Part shown: positions 14,864-24,640 of the stretch, in pieces | How the letters are laid out: the number at the start of each line of letters is the position of its first letter | Numbering within the stretch: the first letter of the stretch is position 1 | Source: JBCDCE01 sp039182515 | Lineage (GTDB): Bacteria; Pseudomonadota; Alphaproteobacteria; Rhodobacterales; Rhodobacteraceae | Assembly (NCBI GenBank): GCA_039182515.1 | Contig: JBCDCE010000042.1 | Coordinates: 1-35,835 of the forward strand | Direction of reading: 5' to 3' | Length of the DNA: 35,835 nucleotides | Program-made: the position numbers and the translations under genes | The notes under the pieces: model-generated | The model's input: only the letters and a program-made list of their open reading frames with translations | Databases searched by the model: none | Told to the model about the DNA's origin: nothing

Positions 14864-16282
14864 ATGACCAAGTTTAGTGATTTGAAGTTGGACCCAAAGG
14901 TCCTCAAAGCCATCGATGAAGCCGGGTATGAAACCCCCACCCCAATTCAAGAGGGCGCAATCCCACCAGCGCTTGAAGGCAAAGATGTTTTAGGGATTGC
15001 CCAAACCGGCACGGGTAAAACCGCGTCATTCACGCTTCCCATGATTACCCTACTCAAACGTGGTCGCGCCAGGGCGCGCATGCCGCGGAGTTTGGTTTTG
15101 GCCCCAACGCGCGAGTTGGCAGCCCAAGTGGCTGAAAATTTCGACACCTATTCCAAATACACCAAGCTCACCAAAGCGCTTTTGATCGGCGGCGTGAGCT
15201 TCAAAGAGCAAGATGCTGCGATCGACCGCGGCGTGGACGTGCTCATTGCGACACCCGGCCGCCTCCTGGATCACTTCGAGCGTGGCAAGCTCCTGCTCAC
15301 CGGTGTACAAGTGATGGTCATCGACGAAGCAGACCGGATGCTCGATATGGGCTTTATCCCAGACATCGAGCGTATCTTCTCACTGACCCCTTTCACACGT
15401 CAGACCCTCTTTTTCTCAGCCACTATGGCGCCTGAGATTGAGCGCATCACCAATACGTTCCTCTCGGCCCCTGCCAAGGTCGAAGTGGCGCGCGCCGCGA
15501 CCACGTCTGAGAACATCACGCAGAGCGTTGTGATGTTTAAAGCAAGCCGCAAAGATCGCGAAGGCTCTGAAAAGCGGGCGGTTTTGCGCGCGTTGATCAA
15601 AAACGAAGGGGATGCCTGCAGCAATGCAATCATCTTCTGCAACCGTAAGTCGGATGTGGATATTGTCGCGAAATCCATGGCCAAATATGGGCTAGATGCG
15701 GCTGCGATCCACGGCGATCTTGATCAATCAAAGCGCATGGAAGTGCTCGCCAAGTTCCGCGATGGCACGCTGCGCTTTTTGGTGGCCTCTGATGTGGCCG
15801 CGCGTGGGCTCGATATTCCAAACGTGAGCCATGTGTTTAATTACGATGTGCCAGGTCACGCCGAAGACTATGTTCACAGGATTGGACGTACGGGGCGCGC
15901 TGGCCGCAAAGGCTCCGCGATGATGATCTGCGTGCCGCGTGATGAGAAAAACCTCGCGGATATTGAGCGCTTGGTGAAGCTTGAAGTGCCGCGCATTGAG
16001 AATCCTTTGGCGAAATCAGAGCCTGCGGCACAGGACAGCGAGACATCACAGGACGAAACTCCAAAGGCTGAAAAATCGCGCTCACGCCGGTCCAAGTCAA
16101 AAAGCGAAGATACCGCTGTTGAGGCTCAAGCTGACACAGAAGGCGAAAAGAAAGAGCGTCGCTCTCGCGGCGGCCGCAAGAACAATCAACGCGAGGATCG
16201 TGGGGGTTCAAACGTGGTTGGTATGGGCGATCATATGCCCAGCTTCATTGCTTTGAGCTTTGAAGAGCGCAAAGCCAGCTAG
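14864..16282 (+). CDS. rhlE: DEAD-box RNA helicase, RhlE type
   Basis: This is an ATP-dependent RNA helicase for RNA remodelling, ribosome assembly or decay. From ATG 14864 (MTKFSDLKL) it has 472 residues. The Q motif is PTPIQ, motif I AQTGTGKT (46-53), then PTRELA, TPGRLLDHF, DEADRMLDMGF, FFSATM, ARGLDIP and HRIGRTGRAGR, covering the full helicase core. The C-terminal ~80 residues are a charged tail (SRSRRSKSKSED, KKERRSRGGRKNNQRED) typical of RNA-binding extensions. An alternative ATG lies 6 bases upstream at 14858. The open frame from 14717 is longer but lacks family similarity before this start. The long AT-rich leader would fit cold-type regulation, which is inference. Confidence 0.93.
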   Translation: MTKFSDLKLDPKVLKAIDEAGYETPTPIQEGAIPPALEGKDVLGIAQTGTGKTASFTLPMITLLKRGRARARMPRSLVLAPTRELAAQVAENFDTYSKYTKLTKALLIGGVSFKEQDAAIDRGVDVLIATPGRLLDHFERGKLLLTGVQVMVIDEADRMLDMGFIPDIERIFSLTPFTRQTLFFSATMAPEIERITNTFLSAPAKVEVARAATTSENITQSVVMFKASRKDREGSEKRAVLRALIKNEGDACSNAIIFCNRKSDVDIVAKSMAKYGLDAAAIHGDLDQSKRMEVLAKFRDGTLRFLVASDVAARGLDIPNVSHVFNYDVPGHAEDYVHRIGRTGRAGRKGSAMMICVPRDEKNLADIERLVKLEVPRIENPLAKSEPAAQDSETSQDETPKAEKSRSRRSKSKSEDTAVEAQADTEGEKKERRSRGGRKNNQREDRGGSNVVGMGDHMPSFIALSFEERKAS

Positions 16283-16298
16283 GCACACAAAGTCCATG

Positions 16299-16315
16299 AG
16301 CCCTCTCAGTGGGCT
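16299..16315. terminator. Possible bidirectional terminator between rhlE and RNase J
   Basis: AGCCC-TCTCAGT-GGGCT forms a 5-bp GC-rich stem in the 66-bp convergent spacer. No good T tract follows in either direction (TGGCCTTGATCTT on the plus side), so it is weak; convergent placement is the main support. Confidence 0.35.
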
Positions 16316-16348
16316 GGCCTTGATCTTAAATCGCGCGTTTCAAAAAGA

Positions 16349-18013
16349 TCAGTTGAGGCGGCTGATCACCACATCCACTTCCACCTTCTTACCAACCTCG
16401 GTTTGGCAGGTTTTCCGTGTGATACGGCGCAGCTCGTCTTCGAGCTTATCATCGTCTTTGAGGGTGGTCTTCGAGGCGCGGCGCATGAATTGATCGAGAT
16501 CCTCTTCGAGCACGTCCACAAGTGGTGCGTTGCTCGATCCCATCTCAGAGATCCCCCGCAAAACGCACCATGGCTCGCCCAAAGGTTGGTTCCCTTCTAG
16601 AATCACTGTCACCAGAACGTGACCATTCAGCGCCATTCTGATCCTGTCGCGCACGACCCCATCGAGCGCTCCGATCTGAACCTTGCCGTCCAAATAAAGG
16701 CGACCCGTTTCCACGTAACCCGCCACACGCGGCGCATTGCCTTCAAGTGCCACCATCGTGCCGTTGACCGCCACAAGTGACTGGCGCCCGCCCGCTTCGC
16801 TGACGCGGGCATGGGTGCTGAGCATCCTGTGATCACCGTGCATCGGAATAACCATCTGCGGGTTCACAAGCCCATGCATGCGCTCAAGATCGGGGCGGTT
16901 GGCGTGGCCCGATACGTGATAGAGGCCGGAGGCATCGTCGATCACCTCAACGCCCTGTTCTGAAAACTGGTTGATGATCCGCAACACACCGCGTTCGTTG
17001 CCAGGGATCGTTTTGGAGGAGAAAAGGAAGGTGTCCCCTTCTTTCATCGTGAGGCCGAGATATTTGCCATTGGCCAGTTGAGCTGAGGCCGCACGGCGCT
17101 CGCCCTGGCTGCCTGTGACCAACAAAAGCAGGTTTTCGCGCGGGATCTCAAGCGCGTCTTCGGCGCTGACCACTTTCGGAAAATCGGCGAGGACTCCCGT
17201 CTCGACACCTGCTTCAACCATACGGCGCATGGCGCGTCCCAAGAGGCACACTGAGCGCCCTGCCCGGTTCGCGGCCTCTGCGATGGTTTTTAGCCGCGCG
17301 ATGTTCGAGGCAAAGGTGGTGGCCACAACCATGCCAGGTTGCGCGGCAATGAGGCGCTCGATTTCGGGGCCAACGAGGCTTTCTGAGCGGCCCTCAGCCA
17401 GTGAGTTCACATTGGTGGAATCGCAAATCAGAGCTTTCACCCCAGACTTGCCAATCTCTTCCCAAAGTGCGTCGTCAAAGGCTTCGCCGACAACGGGATC
17501 ATGGTCGATCTTAAAGTCACCCGAATGCACAACCCGGCCTGCAGGCGTGTCAATTACAAGGCCAGAGCTTTCGGGGATAGAATGCGAAATGGGCACAAAG
17601 CCCACGGTGAAAGGCCCAGCTTTTATTGTTTCAGGCCAAGGGCTTACTGTTTGAAATGTGCCGGGATCGATGCCAAATTCATCGAGCTTGCGCCGCCCAA
17701 TATTGGCTGTGAACGCCCGCGCATAGATCGGGCAGCCGATCTTTTCCCAAAGGTGGCCAATGGCCCCGATGTGGTCTTCATGCGCGTGGGTTATGAAGAT
17801 CCCGTCAATTTGATCCCGCCGCTCTTCGAGCCATGAAATGTCGGGAAAGATGAGATCGACGCCGGGCGTGCCGTCCATGTCAGGAAAAGTCACGCCCAAG
17901 TCTACAACGATCAGGCGTTCGTTGTCTTGAGGACCGTACCCATAAACATAACAGTTCATCCCAACCTCGCCGGCACCACCGAGAGGGAGATAGATCAAAC
18001 GCTCAGAACTCAT
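16349..18013 (-). CDS. rnj: Ribonuclease J
   Basis: RNase J is a metallo-beta-lactamase/beta-CASP ribonuclease with endo- and 5'-exonuclease activity in RNA maturation and decay. The 554-residue protein shows the zinc motif HAHEDH at 76-81 (ITHAHEDHIGAIGHLW), a later VHSGDFKID strand and the beta-CASP region with LLVTGSQGE and YHVSGHANRPDLERM. A C-terminal domain follows. The ATG shares one base with the stop of coaX (TAATG), so it is translationally coupled to coaX and is the last gene of the nuoN-birA-coaX-rnj run, an order I recall from other alphaproteobacteria. Confidence 0.95.
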   Translation of the reverse strand: MSSERLIYLPLGGAGEVGMNCYVYGYGPQDNERLIVVDLGVTFPDMDGTPGVDLIFPDISWLEERRDQIDGIFITHAHEDHIGAIGHLWEKIGCPIYARAFTANIGRRKLDEFGIDPGTFQTVSPWPETIKAGPFTVGFVPISHSIPESSGLVIDTPAGRVVHSGDFKIDHDPVVGEAFDDALWEEIGKSGVKALICDSTNVNSLAEGRSESLVGPEIERLIAAQPGMVVATTFASNIARLKTIAEAANRAGRSVCLLGRAMRRMVEAGVETGVLADFPKVVSAEDALEIPRENLLLLVTGSQGERRAASAQLANGKYLGLTMKEGDTFLFSSKTIPGNERGVLRIINQFSEQGVEVIDDASGLYHVSGHANRPDLERMHGLVNPQMVIPMHGDHRMLSTHARVSEAGGRQSLVAVNGTMVALEGNAPRVAGYVETGRLYLDGKVQIGALDGVVRDRIRMALNGHVLVTVILEGNQPLGEPWCVLRGISEMGSSNAPLVDVLEEDLDQFMRRASKTTLKDDDKLEDELRRITRKTCQTEVGKKVEVDVVISRLN

Positions 18014-18789
18014 TACGTGGCTTTTTCCTTGTTGAAGTCGTGGATCACAGTCAGCCCGTGCATCGTGAGGTTGTCCTCGAACGCATCAAATAGTGCATGG
18101 CCTTGTTGAAACAACGGCGCGAGCCCCCCGGTTGAGACAAATTTCATATCCCGACCGCGTTCCCGCTTAATCTGCTCCGTGATGCCATTGATCAACCCCA
18201 CGTAGCCCCAAAACACGCCCGATTGCATACAGGCCACAGTATTTGTGCCAATCACCTTGGCGGGCTTTGTGACATCCACATGGGGCAAGGCAGCGGCAGC
18301 CTGGTGCAAAGCTTCCAAGCTGAGGTTCACGCCAGGGGCAATGACCCCGCCGATATAGGCGCCGTCTTGGTCCACCACATCAAAGGTTGTGGCCGTGCCA
18401 AAATCCACCAGGATCAAATCGCCACCGTAAAGATCATAGCCCGCCACCGTATTGACCAATCGGTCCGGGCCCACCTGCGTGCCTTCATCGACGCGCACAT
18501 CCACAGGCAACAAACATTCAGGCTTGCCCACAACAAGAGGACGCGTGTCGAAATACCGATCGGCAAACACCCTTAGGTTCCACACCACACGCGGAACCGT
18601 GGAGGAGATGATCACTTCCGTGATGTCGACATCGATCTTCTTGAAGCTCATCAGCGAAGAGAGCCAGACAAAATACTGATCGGCGGTGCGAGTGTGTTCA
18701 GTTGCCGTGCGCCAGGTCGCGAGAAAGCGCGTCCCGTCCCAGATTGAAAACACAGTGTTGGTGTTGCCGCAATCAATGGCCAATAGCAT
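18013..18789 (-). CDS. coaX: Type III pantothenate kinase
   Basis: CoaX phosphorylates pantothenate in the first step of coenzyme A synthesis. It belongs to the acetate kinase/actin fold: the phosphate motif MLLAIDCGNTNTVFSIWDG is at the N-terminus and LVDFGTATTFDVVD and GGVIAPGVNLSLEAL occur centrally. At 258 residues it has the normal length. The gene lies 13 bases after birA and overlaps rnj by one base. CoA and biotin-ligase genes beside nuo are a conserved neighbourhood and not evidence for a role in complex I. Confidence 0.95.
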   Translation of the reverse strand: MLLAIDCGNTNTVFSIWDGTRFLATWRTATEHTRTADQYFVWLSSLMSFKKIDVDITEVIISSTVPRVVWNLRVFADRYFDTRPLVVGKPECLLPVDVRVDEGTQVGPDRLVNTVAGYDLYGGDLILVDFGTATTFDVVDQDGAYIGGVIAPGVNLSLEALHQAAAALPHVDVTKPAKVIGTNTVACMQSGVFWGYVGLINGITEQIKRERGRDMKFVSTGGLAPLFQQGHALFDAFEDNLTMHGLTVIHDFNKEKAT

Positions 18790-18802
18790 GGCAAGTCCTT
18801 TT

Positions 18803-19582
18803 CTAGAAATAGACGTCTGCTGCTGGAATAGTCTTTTGGCCGCGCGGAGTGCCTAAAACCAGATTGCCCGATGCGTCTATCGTCTCGAATATCCCGTGAA
18901 TGGTTTCTTTTGGGGTGCGGGCTTTGATCACCTCACCGATCCGCGCCGCGCGTTGCAACCAGTCTTCTCTGATCCGGTCAAATCCGAACTGCGCGAAGGT
19001 TTTTTCTTGGATCGCATAGTTCGACGCCAAATCTATCAAAAAACGCTCGGAGTCCACAGCTTCGCCGTATTGCGTCAGCGCAACTGGGCGGAAGAGTGCG
19101 TCTTCAACGCTCTCTGGCACACTTGCCAGGTTGACCCCAATCCCAATCATAAGCTGATCGACTTGCCCGCCCTGCCCTTGGGCTTCGAGTAAAATGCCTG
19201 CAACCTTTCCGCCTGCAAGCAGCACATCATTTGGCCATTTCACTTTCAATCGCTCAATCGGCGTATAGAGCGCCAGGGCTTTCAACAGAGCATTGGACGC
19301 CAAAAAGCTGCGCTGTGCCGCTTCAAGCGCAGTGCAGTTAGGCGACAAAACAAGCGTGGCTGCAAAATTACCGTTCGGCATGGCCCAGTTTCGACCTTGG
19401 CGACCTCTGCCTGAGGATTGGGATTTGGCCAAGATCCAAGTGGGACGCGTAAGATCCGGCGCGCGACGGGCCGCTTCCAGCATTGTGCTGTCGACCGTGT
19501 TTAATATGATCCGCTCATACTCAGCTGGAAACAGGCCCGCGATGGCGTCAGCCTCAGTTGACCAGCGCCGCAGCTGCGGCAC
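18803..19582 (-). CDS. birA: Biotin--[acetyl-CoA-carboxylase] ligase
   Basis: This is biotin protein ligase, which activates biotin to biotinyl-AMP and attaches it to carboxyl carrier proteins. Key motifs are VDSTMLEAARR, the biotinyl-AMP loop SSGRGRQGRNW and KWPNDVLLAGGKVAGIL. There is no N-terminal helix-turn-helix, so it is a monofunctional, non-repressor type. The start is uncertain: GTG 19582 is used here (259 residues, AAGG 9 bases upstream). TTG 19603 is the only longer choice, and no in-frame ATG occurs before the essential VDST region. Either start overlaps the end of nuoN, by 29 or 50 bases. Confidence 0.9.
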   Translation of the reverse strand: MPQLRRWSTEADAIAGLFPAEYERIILNTVDSTMLEAARRAPDLTRPTWILAKSQSSGRGRQGRNWAMPNGNFAATLVLSPNCTALEAAQRSFLASNALLKALALYTPIERLKVKWPNDVLLAGGKVAGILLEAQGQGGQVDQLMIGIGVNLASVPESVEDALFRPVALTQYGEAVDSERFLIDLASNYAIQEKTFAQFGFDRIREDWLQRAARIGEVIKARTPKETIHGIFETIDASGNLVLGTPRGQKTIPAADVYF

Positions 19583-20990
19583 TTGCCGGGCCTTCGAGCC
19601 CAAAGAGATTCAGAACCCCCAAGATCATTGCTGCCGATGACGCGATGAGTAAGCCGTTGAGGACCATGCCTTTGTTGAGCTCCAGATCATCGCGATCTTC
19701 GCCAAAGTACATGAAATAAACGATGCGCAGGTAGTAAAACGCGCCAATGACCGAGGCGATCACACCCGCGATGGCGAGCCAAGCAAGATCGGCGTCCACG
19801 GCCGCGCGCAACACCCCAAACTTGGCAAAGAAGCCCAGCATTGGCGGCACGCCCGCAAGGCTGAACATCAAGATCAGCATCGCCAGAGCGCTTAAGGGCG
19901 CTCGTTTGGCCAAGCCGTTGAGGGAGGCTATATCTGTCACAGGCTGGCCTTCGCGCTCCATCATAAGCATGAAGGAGAAGGTGCCGACGTTCATAGCGAC
20001 GTAAATCACCATGTAGAGCAGCATGGATTCCACACCGAGCACAGTGCCCGCGGCGAGCCCCATCAGAGCAAAGCCCATATGGGCAATCGACGAATAAGCC
20101 ATCAGGCGTTTGATGTTGGTTTGTCCAATCGCCGCGACCGCGCCGAGGAACATCGACACAACCGAGAGGAAGGCCACAACCTGCTGCCAATCAACGACCG
20201 CGCCGCCAAAGGCGTCGAAAACCACCCGAGCGAAAAGTGCCATGGCTGCCATCTTAGGGGCTGTTGCAAAGAAGGCTGTGACAGGTGTGGGCGAGCCTTC
20301 GTAGACATCTGGCGTCCACATATGGAACGGCGCTGCGGAGACTTTAAAGGCAAAACCTGTCATCAAGAACACGAGGCCAAAGAGCAGGCCCAGGGGCATG
20401 TCTCCGCCTTCAGCTGTCTCGATGATGCCCGAGAAGAGCGTTGTGCCTGCATAGCCGTAGGTGAGTGAGGCACCATAGAGCAAGAGACCTGAAGAAAGCG
20501 CGCCCAGCACAAAGTACTTTAGGCCTGCTTCTGTGGATTTCACGCTGTCGCGGCGCAAGCTGGCCACGACATAGAGCGAAAGCGATTGCAGCTCGAGCCC
20601 CATATAAAGCGCCATCAGATCGCCTGCGGAGACCATGACCATCATGCCCACCACGGCCAGTGCGACCAGCAGCGGGTACTCGAACTTCAAAAGCCCACGC
20701 CGCTCCATATAGGCTTCCGACATTAGCAAAACGGCCGCAGCGGCCACCAAGATTGTGACCTTGGCAAAGCGCGCAAATGCGTCGTTCACGATCATGCCGT
20801 CAAAGGCAATGTCCGTGCCGCTTCGAGTTGCGATCCAGAAGGCAAGGGCCAGGAACAGAGCAGAAGTGGACCAAAGCGCCACGGAGGCCAGTGCATCCTT
20901 GGCCGAATAGACGATCCCCAAAAGAGCGGCCATCGCATAGAGGGCCAGCACGATTTCAGGCAAGATGATGGAAAGGTCTTGCGCCAGCAT
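19554..20990 (-). CDS. nuoN: NADH-quinone oxidoreductase subunit N
   Basis: This is an antiporter-like proton-pumping subunit of complex I. The 478-residue protein is hydrophobic throughout. The TM5 glutamate region is MALYMGLELQSLSLYVVASL and the TM7 lysine region is FAFKVSAAPFHMWTPDVYEG, followed by TAPKMAAM and KRLMAYSSIAHMGF. The ATG at 20990 shares one base with the nuoM stop (TGATG); a GTG one codon earlier is less likely. It is the last nuo gene and runs into birA. Confidence 0.97.
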   Translation of the reverse strand: MLAQDLSIILPEIVLALYAMAALLGIVYSAKDALASVALWSTSALFLALAFWIATRSGTDIAFDGMIVNDAFARFAKVTILVAAAAVLLMSEAYMERRGLLKFEYPLLVALAVVGMMVMVSAGDLMALYMGLELQSLSLYVVASLRRDSVKSTEAGLKYFVLGALSSGLLLYGASLTYGYAGTTLFSGIIETAEGGDMPLGLLFGLVFLMTGFAFKVSAAPFHMWTPDVYEGSPTPVTAFFATAPKMAAMALFARVVFDAFGGAVVDWQQVVAFLSVVSMFLGAVAAIGQTNIKRLMAYSSIAHMGFALMGLAAGTVLGVESMLLYMVIYVAMNVGTFSFMLMMEREGQPVTDIASLNGLAKRAPLSALAMLILMFSLAGVPPMLGFFAKFGVLRAAVDADLAWLAIAGVIASVIGAFYYLRIVYFMYFGEDRDDLELNKGMVLNGLLIASSAAMILGVLNLFGLEGPASAAAAALVN

Positions 20991-22543
20991 CACTGCGCTC
21001 CTTGTGCATTTGCAACGACATTCGCGGCATCGAACTCTGCCAGTGCCGTTTCATATTGTCCGACGAGCGCACTCACCGATGGCCCGATCACATCTGTGAT
21101 CAGCGCGGGGTAAACGCCCAGGAGAAGCGTCATGATCACAAGCGGCGTAAAGATCGCGCGTTCTCGGAAGCTCATATCCGTGATCGACTTGAGGCTTTCT
21201 TTGATCAAGTCGCCAAAGACCACCCGGCGATAGAGCCAAAGCGCGTAGCCTGCTGAGAAGATCACACCCGTAGCCGCTGTGAGCGCCACCCATGTGTTGA
21301 CCTGGAATGCCCCCATAATTGTGAGGAATTCGCCCACAAAGCCTGAGGTGCCCGGCAAACCAACGTTGGCCATCGTGAAGAGCATGAACACGAGGGCATA
21401 GGCGGGCATCCGGTTCACAAGGCCGCCGTAGGCATCAATGTCACGCGTGTGCATCCGGTCGTAGATCACGCCGACGCAGAGAAAGAGCGCGCCAGAGATG
21501 AAGCCATGGCTGATCATCTGGAAGATCGCGCCGTCGATGCCTTGCTGGTTGGCGGCAAAGATCCCCATAGTCACAAAGCCCATGTGCGCCACAGAGGAAT
21601 ACGCGATCAGCTTCTTCATGTCTTCCTGCATCATCGCCACGAGGCTCGTGTAGACGATCGCGATGGCACTCATCCAAAGCACCAATGGCGCAAGGATATC
21701 AGAGGCCACTGGGAACATCGGCAGCGAAAAGCGCAGGAAGCCATAGCCGCCCATTTTCAGCAAAATTGCTGCAAGTACCACCGAGCCCGCCGTTGGCGCT
21801 TGCACGTGCGCATCTGGCAGCCAGGTGTGCACCGGCCACATCGGCATCTTCACGGCAAAGCTCGCAAAGAATGCGAGGAACAGAAGCGTTTGCAATCCAC
21901 CAAAGATCGACAAGCCAAAGACCGTCATCATGTCGGAGCTGAACTGATGGCTCAAAAGCGCTTCGATATCCGTGGTGCCCGCATCGATATACATCGCGAC
22001 CATGGCCACCAGCATCAAAACTGAGCCAAGGAAGGTGTAGAGGAAGAACTTGAAGCTCGCATAAATGCGGTTCGCCCCTCCCCAGATACCGATAATGAGG
22101 AACATCGGAATGAGGCCCGCTTCAAAGAAGAGGTAGAAGAGAACCAAATCAAGCGCGCAGAACACACCGATCATCAGCGTTTCGAGCAAAAGGAAAGCGA
22201 TCATGTATTCCTTGACGCGGTCTGTCATTTCCCAGGCCGACCAAATTACCAGCGGCATGAGGAAGGTGGTGAGCATCACAAAGAGAACGCTGATCCCATC
22301 TACGCCCATTTTGTAATTCAGGCCCATCATCCATTCGTAATCTTCCACGAACTGGAAGCCCGTGTCTGAAGGATCGAAGTCGAAGTAGATGAAGAGCGAA
22401 AAGACGAAGGTCGCGCCCGTGGCCCAGATGGCTGTCCATTTGGCATTGCGCTGTGCGGCCTCGTCGTCTCCGCGCAGGAAAACCGCGAGGATCAATGCGC
22501 CAAGAGCCGGCAAAAACGTGACGATGGAGAGAAGGTTATTCAT
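20990..22543 (-). CDS. nuoM: NADH-quinone oxidoreductase subunit M
   Basis: This 517-residue antiporter-like proton-pumping subunit is of normal length. The conserved glutamate is in YLFFEAGLIPMFLIIGIWGG. The conserved Lys region is FAVKMPMWPVHTWLPDAHVQ, followed by the ILLKMGGYGFLR helix, and KKLIAYSSVAHMGFVTMG is also present. The ATG at 22543 comes one base after the nuoL stop. Confidence 0.97.
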   Translation of the reverse strand: MNNLLSIVTFLPALGALILAVFLRGDDEAAQRNAKWTAIWATGATFVFSLFIYFDFDPSDTGFQFVEDYEWMMGLNYKMGVDGISVLFVMLTTFLMPLVIWSAWEMTDRVKEYMIAFLLLETLMIGVFCALDLVLFYLFFEAGLIPMFLIIGIWGGANRIYASFKFFLYTFLGSVLMLVAMVAMYIDAGTTDIEALLSHQFSSDMMTVFGLSIFGGLQTLLFLAFFASFAVKMPMWPVHTWLPDAHVQAPTAGSVVLAAILLKMGGYGFLRFSLPMFPVASDILAPLVLWMSAIAIVYTSLVAMMQEDMKKLIAYSSVAHMGFVTMGIFAANQQGIDGAIFQMISHGFISGALFLCVGVIYDRMHTRDIDAYGGLVNRMPAYALVFMLFTMANVGLPGTSGFVGEFLTIMGAFQVNTWVALTAATGVIFSAGYALWLYRRVVFGDLIKESLKSITDMSFRERAIFTPLVIMTLLLGVYPALITDVIGPSVSALVGQYETALAEFDAANVVANAQGAQ

Positions 22544-22544
22544 C

Positions 22545-24638
22545 TCAGTTAGCTCCCCCGAAGAGCGTCATCCAGGTAATGAGCACCACCACGCCAAGGA
22601 CCATCGCAAAGGCATAGGTGAAGATGTAGCCAGACTGTGCACGGCCCGCGAGGCGCGTGAAGAAGGGCACCACACCCATCGCGAGGCCATTGATGCCGCC
22701 GTCGATCGTGGCGGTGTCGCCCTTCTTCCAAAGGAAGGTCCCGATGCGCTTGGCGTTTTGCACAAAGACCGCATCGTAGATCTCGTCAAAATACCATTTG
22801 TTCAGCAAGAAGTTATAGAGCGGCCATTGGTTCTCTGCGAGCTTGGCAGGCAGATCAGGCCGGCGGATATACATCACGTAGGCCAAGACAAAGCCCAAGA
22901 GCATCGCAATGAAGGGGCTCACCTTCACCCACTTCGGCACGTAGTGCGCGTCATGCAGCACATGATTGGATGGATGCATGTAGATCGCACCCTGCCCCAA
23001 AGAGCCAACGTCGCCTTCTTTGACCTCTTTTTTCTCCTTCTTCTCGTCGCCCGCTGCAAAAGCATAGGGCACGAGGCGAAGATCCGGCTCAGCTACACTT
23101 GCGTGCGCACCACTCGACGGGATGCCGAAGAACTTATTCACCGCAGCTTCATCGCCGAAGAAGGGCTTGTAGAAAGCCATGCCAGAGAAAACCGCGCCGA
23201 TGGCGAGAACGCCAAGCGGCACCAGCATCACATTGGGGCTTTCATGGGCATGATCATGGGTGTGCTTGTTGCCACGTGGCGCGCCGTAGAACGTGAGAAA
23301 CATCAAGCGCCAGGAATAAAAGCTGGTCATGAAGGCCGCGACAACCAATGCCCAGAAGGCAAATTGTGAGCCGACAAAGGCGCTTTCAATGACCGCGTCT
23401 TTCGACAGGAAGCCCGCAAAGCCGTAGTGAGTGAGCGGGATGCCAACACCGGTGATGGCCAAAGTGCCTATCATCATGGCCCAGAAGGTCAGCGGCATCT
23501 TTTTGCGCAGGCCCCCATAGTTCCGCATGTCTTGCTCGTGGTGCATCCCGTGGATCACGGAGCCCGCGCCCAAGAAGAGCATCGCTTTGAAGAAGGCGTG
23601 TGTGAGAAGATGGAACATCGCCACCGAATAGACGCCCACGCCCGCGGCCACGAACATGTAGCCAAGCTGCGAGCAGGTGGAATAAGCGATCACGCGTTTG
23701 ATGTCGGTTTGTACGAGGCCAACGGTTGCCGCAAAGAAGGCGGTGATGGCTCCAACGATCACGATCATATTGGTGGCGAACGGCGCAAACTCCATGAGTG
23801 GCGACATCCGGCATACGAGGAACACACCCGCTGTTACCATGGTCGCAGCATGGATAAGCGCGGACACGGGTGTTGGGCCTTCCATCGCGTCGGGCAACCA
23901 AGTGTGGAGCGTCAGCTGAGCGGATTTCCCCATGGCCCCAAGGAAGAGGAGCACAGCCAGCAAGTTCGCTGCATTCCATTCGCGCCACAGGAACGTAAGC
24001 TGAGTCTCTGCGAGCATGGGAGCGGCTGCAAAGATGTCGTCAAACTTCACGCTGTCGACGAGGAAATAGAGCCCTGCGATCCCGAGGATCAGGCAGAAGT
24101 CGCCCACGCGGTTTACGATGAAGGCCTTCATCGCCGCTGAGTTCGCCGAAGGTTTGCGGAAGTAGAAGTTGATCAGAAGATAGGAGGCAACGCCCACCCC
24201 TTCCCAACCAAAGAAGAGCTGCACGAGGTTATCAGCTGTCACCAGCATCAACATCGCAAAGGTGAAGAACGAGAGGTAAGCAAAGAAGCGCGCTTTATAA
24301 TGCTCGCCTTCGCGGAAGTTCTCGTCGTGGGCCATGTAGCCGAAGGAATAGAGATGAACGAGGGCTGAGACAGTCGTGATCACGATGAGCATGGTGGCCG
24401 TGAGGCGGTCCATCCGAATGGCCCAATCGGTGGAGAACGTCCCGCTTTCCACCCAGCGCAAGATCTGGATGTATTCGGTTGTGCCGTCGAAGGTCAGGAA
24501 GACGACCCAAGACAGAATTGCCGAGAGCATCAAGAGCCCGGTGGAGACCCACTGCGCAGCTGTCTCGCCAATGAACTTCCACCCAAAGCCCGCGATCAGC
24601 GCGCCGATGATGGGGGCAAAGAGGATGATTGTGGCCAT
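22545..24638 (-). CDS. nuoL: NADH-quinone oxidoreductase subunit L
   Basis: This is the distal proton-pumping subunit with the long lateral helix. Conserved stretches are LFFGWEGVGVASYLLINFYF, KAFIVNRVGD, MGKSAQLTLHTWLPDAMEGP and KRVIAYSTCSQLGYMF. At 697 residues it is larger than the ~610 of E. coli. The excess includes a His-rich loop (NKHTHDHAHESPN) and a Lys/Glu-rich loop (DEKKEKKEVKEGD) before the C-terminal helices, both probably lineage-typical. The stop is one base before nuoM. The gene upstream is an exported Cys protein (24641-25045), two bases away. Confidence 0.97.
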   Translation of the reverse strand: MATIILFAPIIGALIAGFGWKFIGETAAQWVSTGLLMLSAILSWVVFLTFDGTTEYIQILRWVESGTFSTDWAIRMDRLTATMLIVITTVSALVHLYSFGYMAHDENFREGEHYKARFFAYLSFFTFAMLMLVTADNLVQLFFGWEGVGVASYLLINFYFRKPSANSAAMKAFIVNRVGDFCLILGIAGLYFLVDSVKFDDIFAAAPMLAETQLTFLWREWNAANLLAVLLFLGAMGKSAQLTLHTWLPDAMEGPTPVSALIHAATMVTAGVFLVCRMSPLMEFAPFATNMIVIVGAITAFFAATVGLVQTDIKRVIAYSTCSQLGYMFVAAGVGVYSVAMFHLLTHAFFKAMLFLGAGSVIHGMHHEQDMRNYGGLRKKMPLTFWAMMIGTLAITGVGIPLTHYGFAGFLSKDAVIESAFVGSQFAFWALVVAAFMTSFYSWRLMFLTFYGAPRGNKHTHDHAHESPNVMLVPLGVLAIGAVFSGMAFYKPFFGDEAAVNKFFGIPSSGAHASVAEPDLRLVPYAFAAGDEKKEKKEVKEGDVGSLGQGAIYMHPSNHVLHDAHYVPKWVKVSPFIAMLLGFVLAYVMYIRRPDLPAKLAENQWPLYNFLLNKWYFDEIYDAVFVQNAKRIGTFLWKKGDTATIDGGINGLAMGVVPFFTRLAGRAQSGYIFTYAFAMVLGVVVLITWMTLFGGAN

Positions 24639-24640
24639 GT

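Noticed and set aside
22389..23369. Long plus-strand open frame (326 residues) opposite nuoL/nuoM
   Set aside because: It lies entirely antisense to well-identified complex I genes, has no family resemblance, and its His/Arg-rich composition is typical of the complement of a GC-rich gene.
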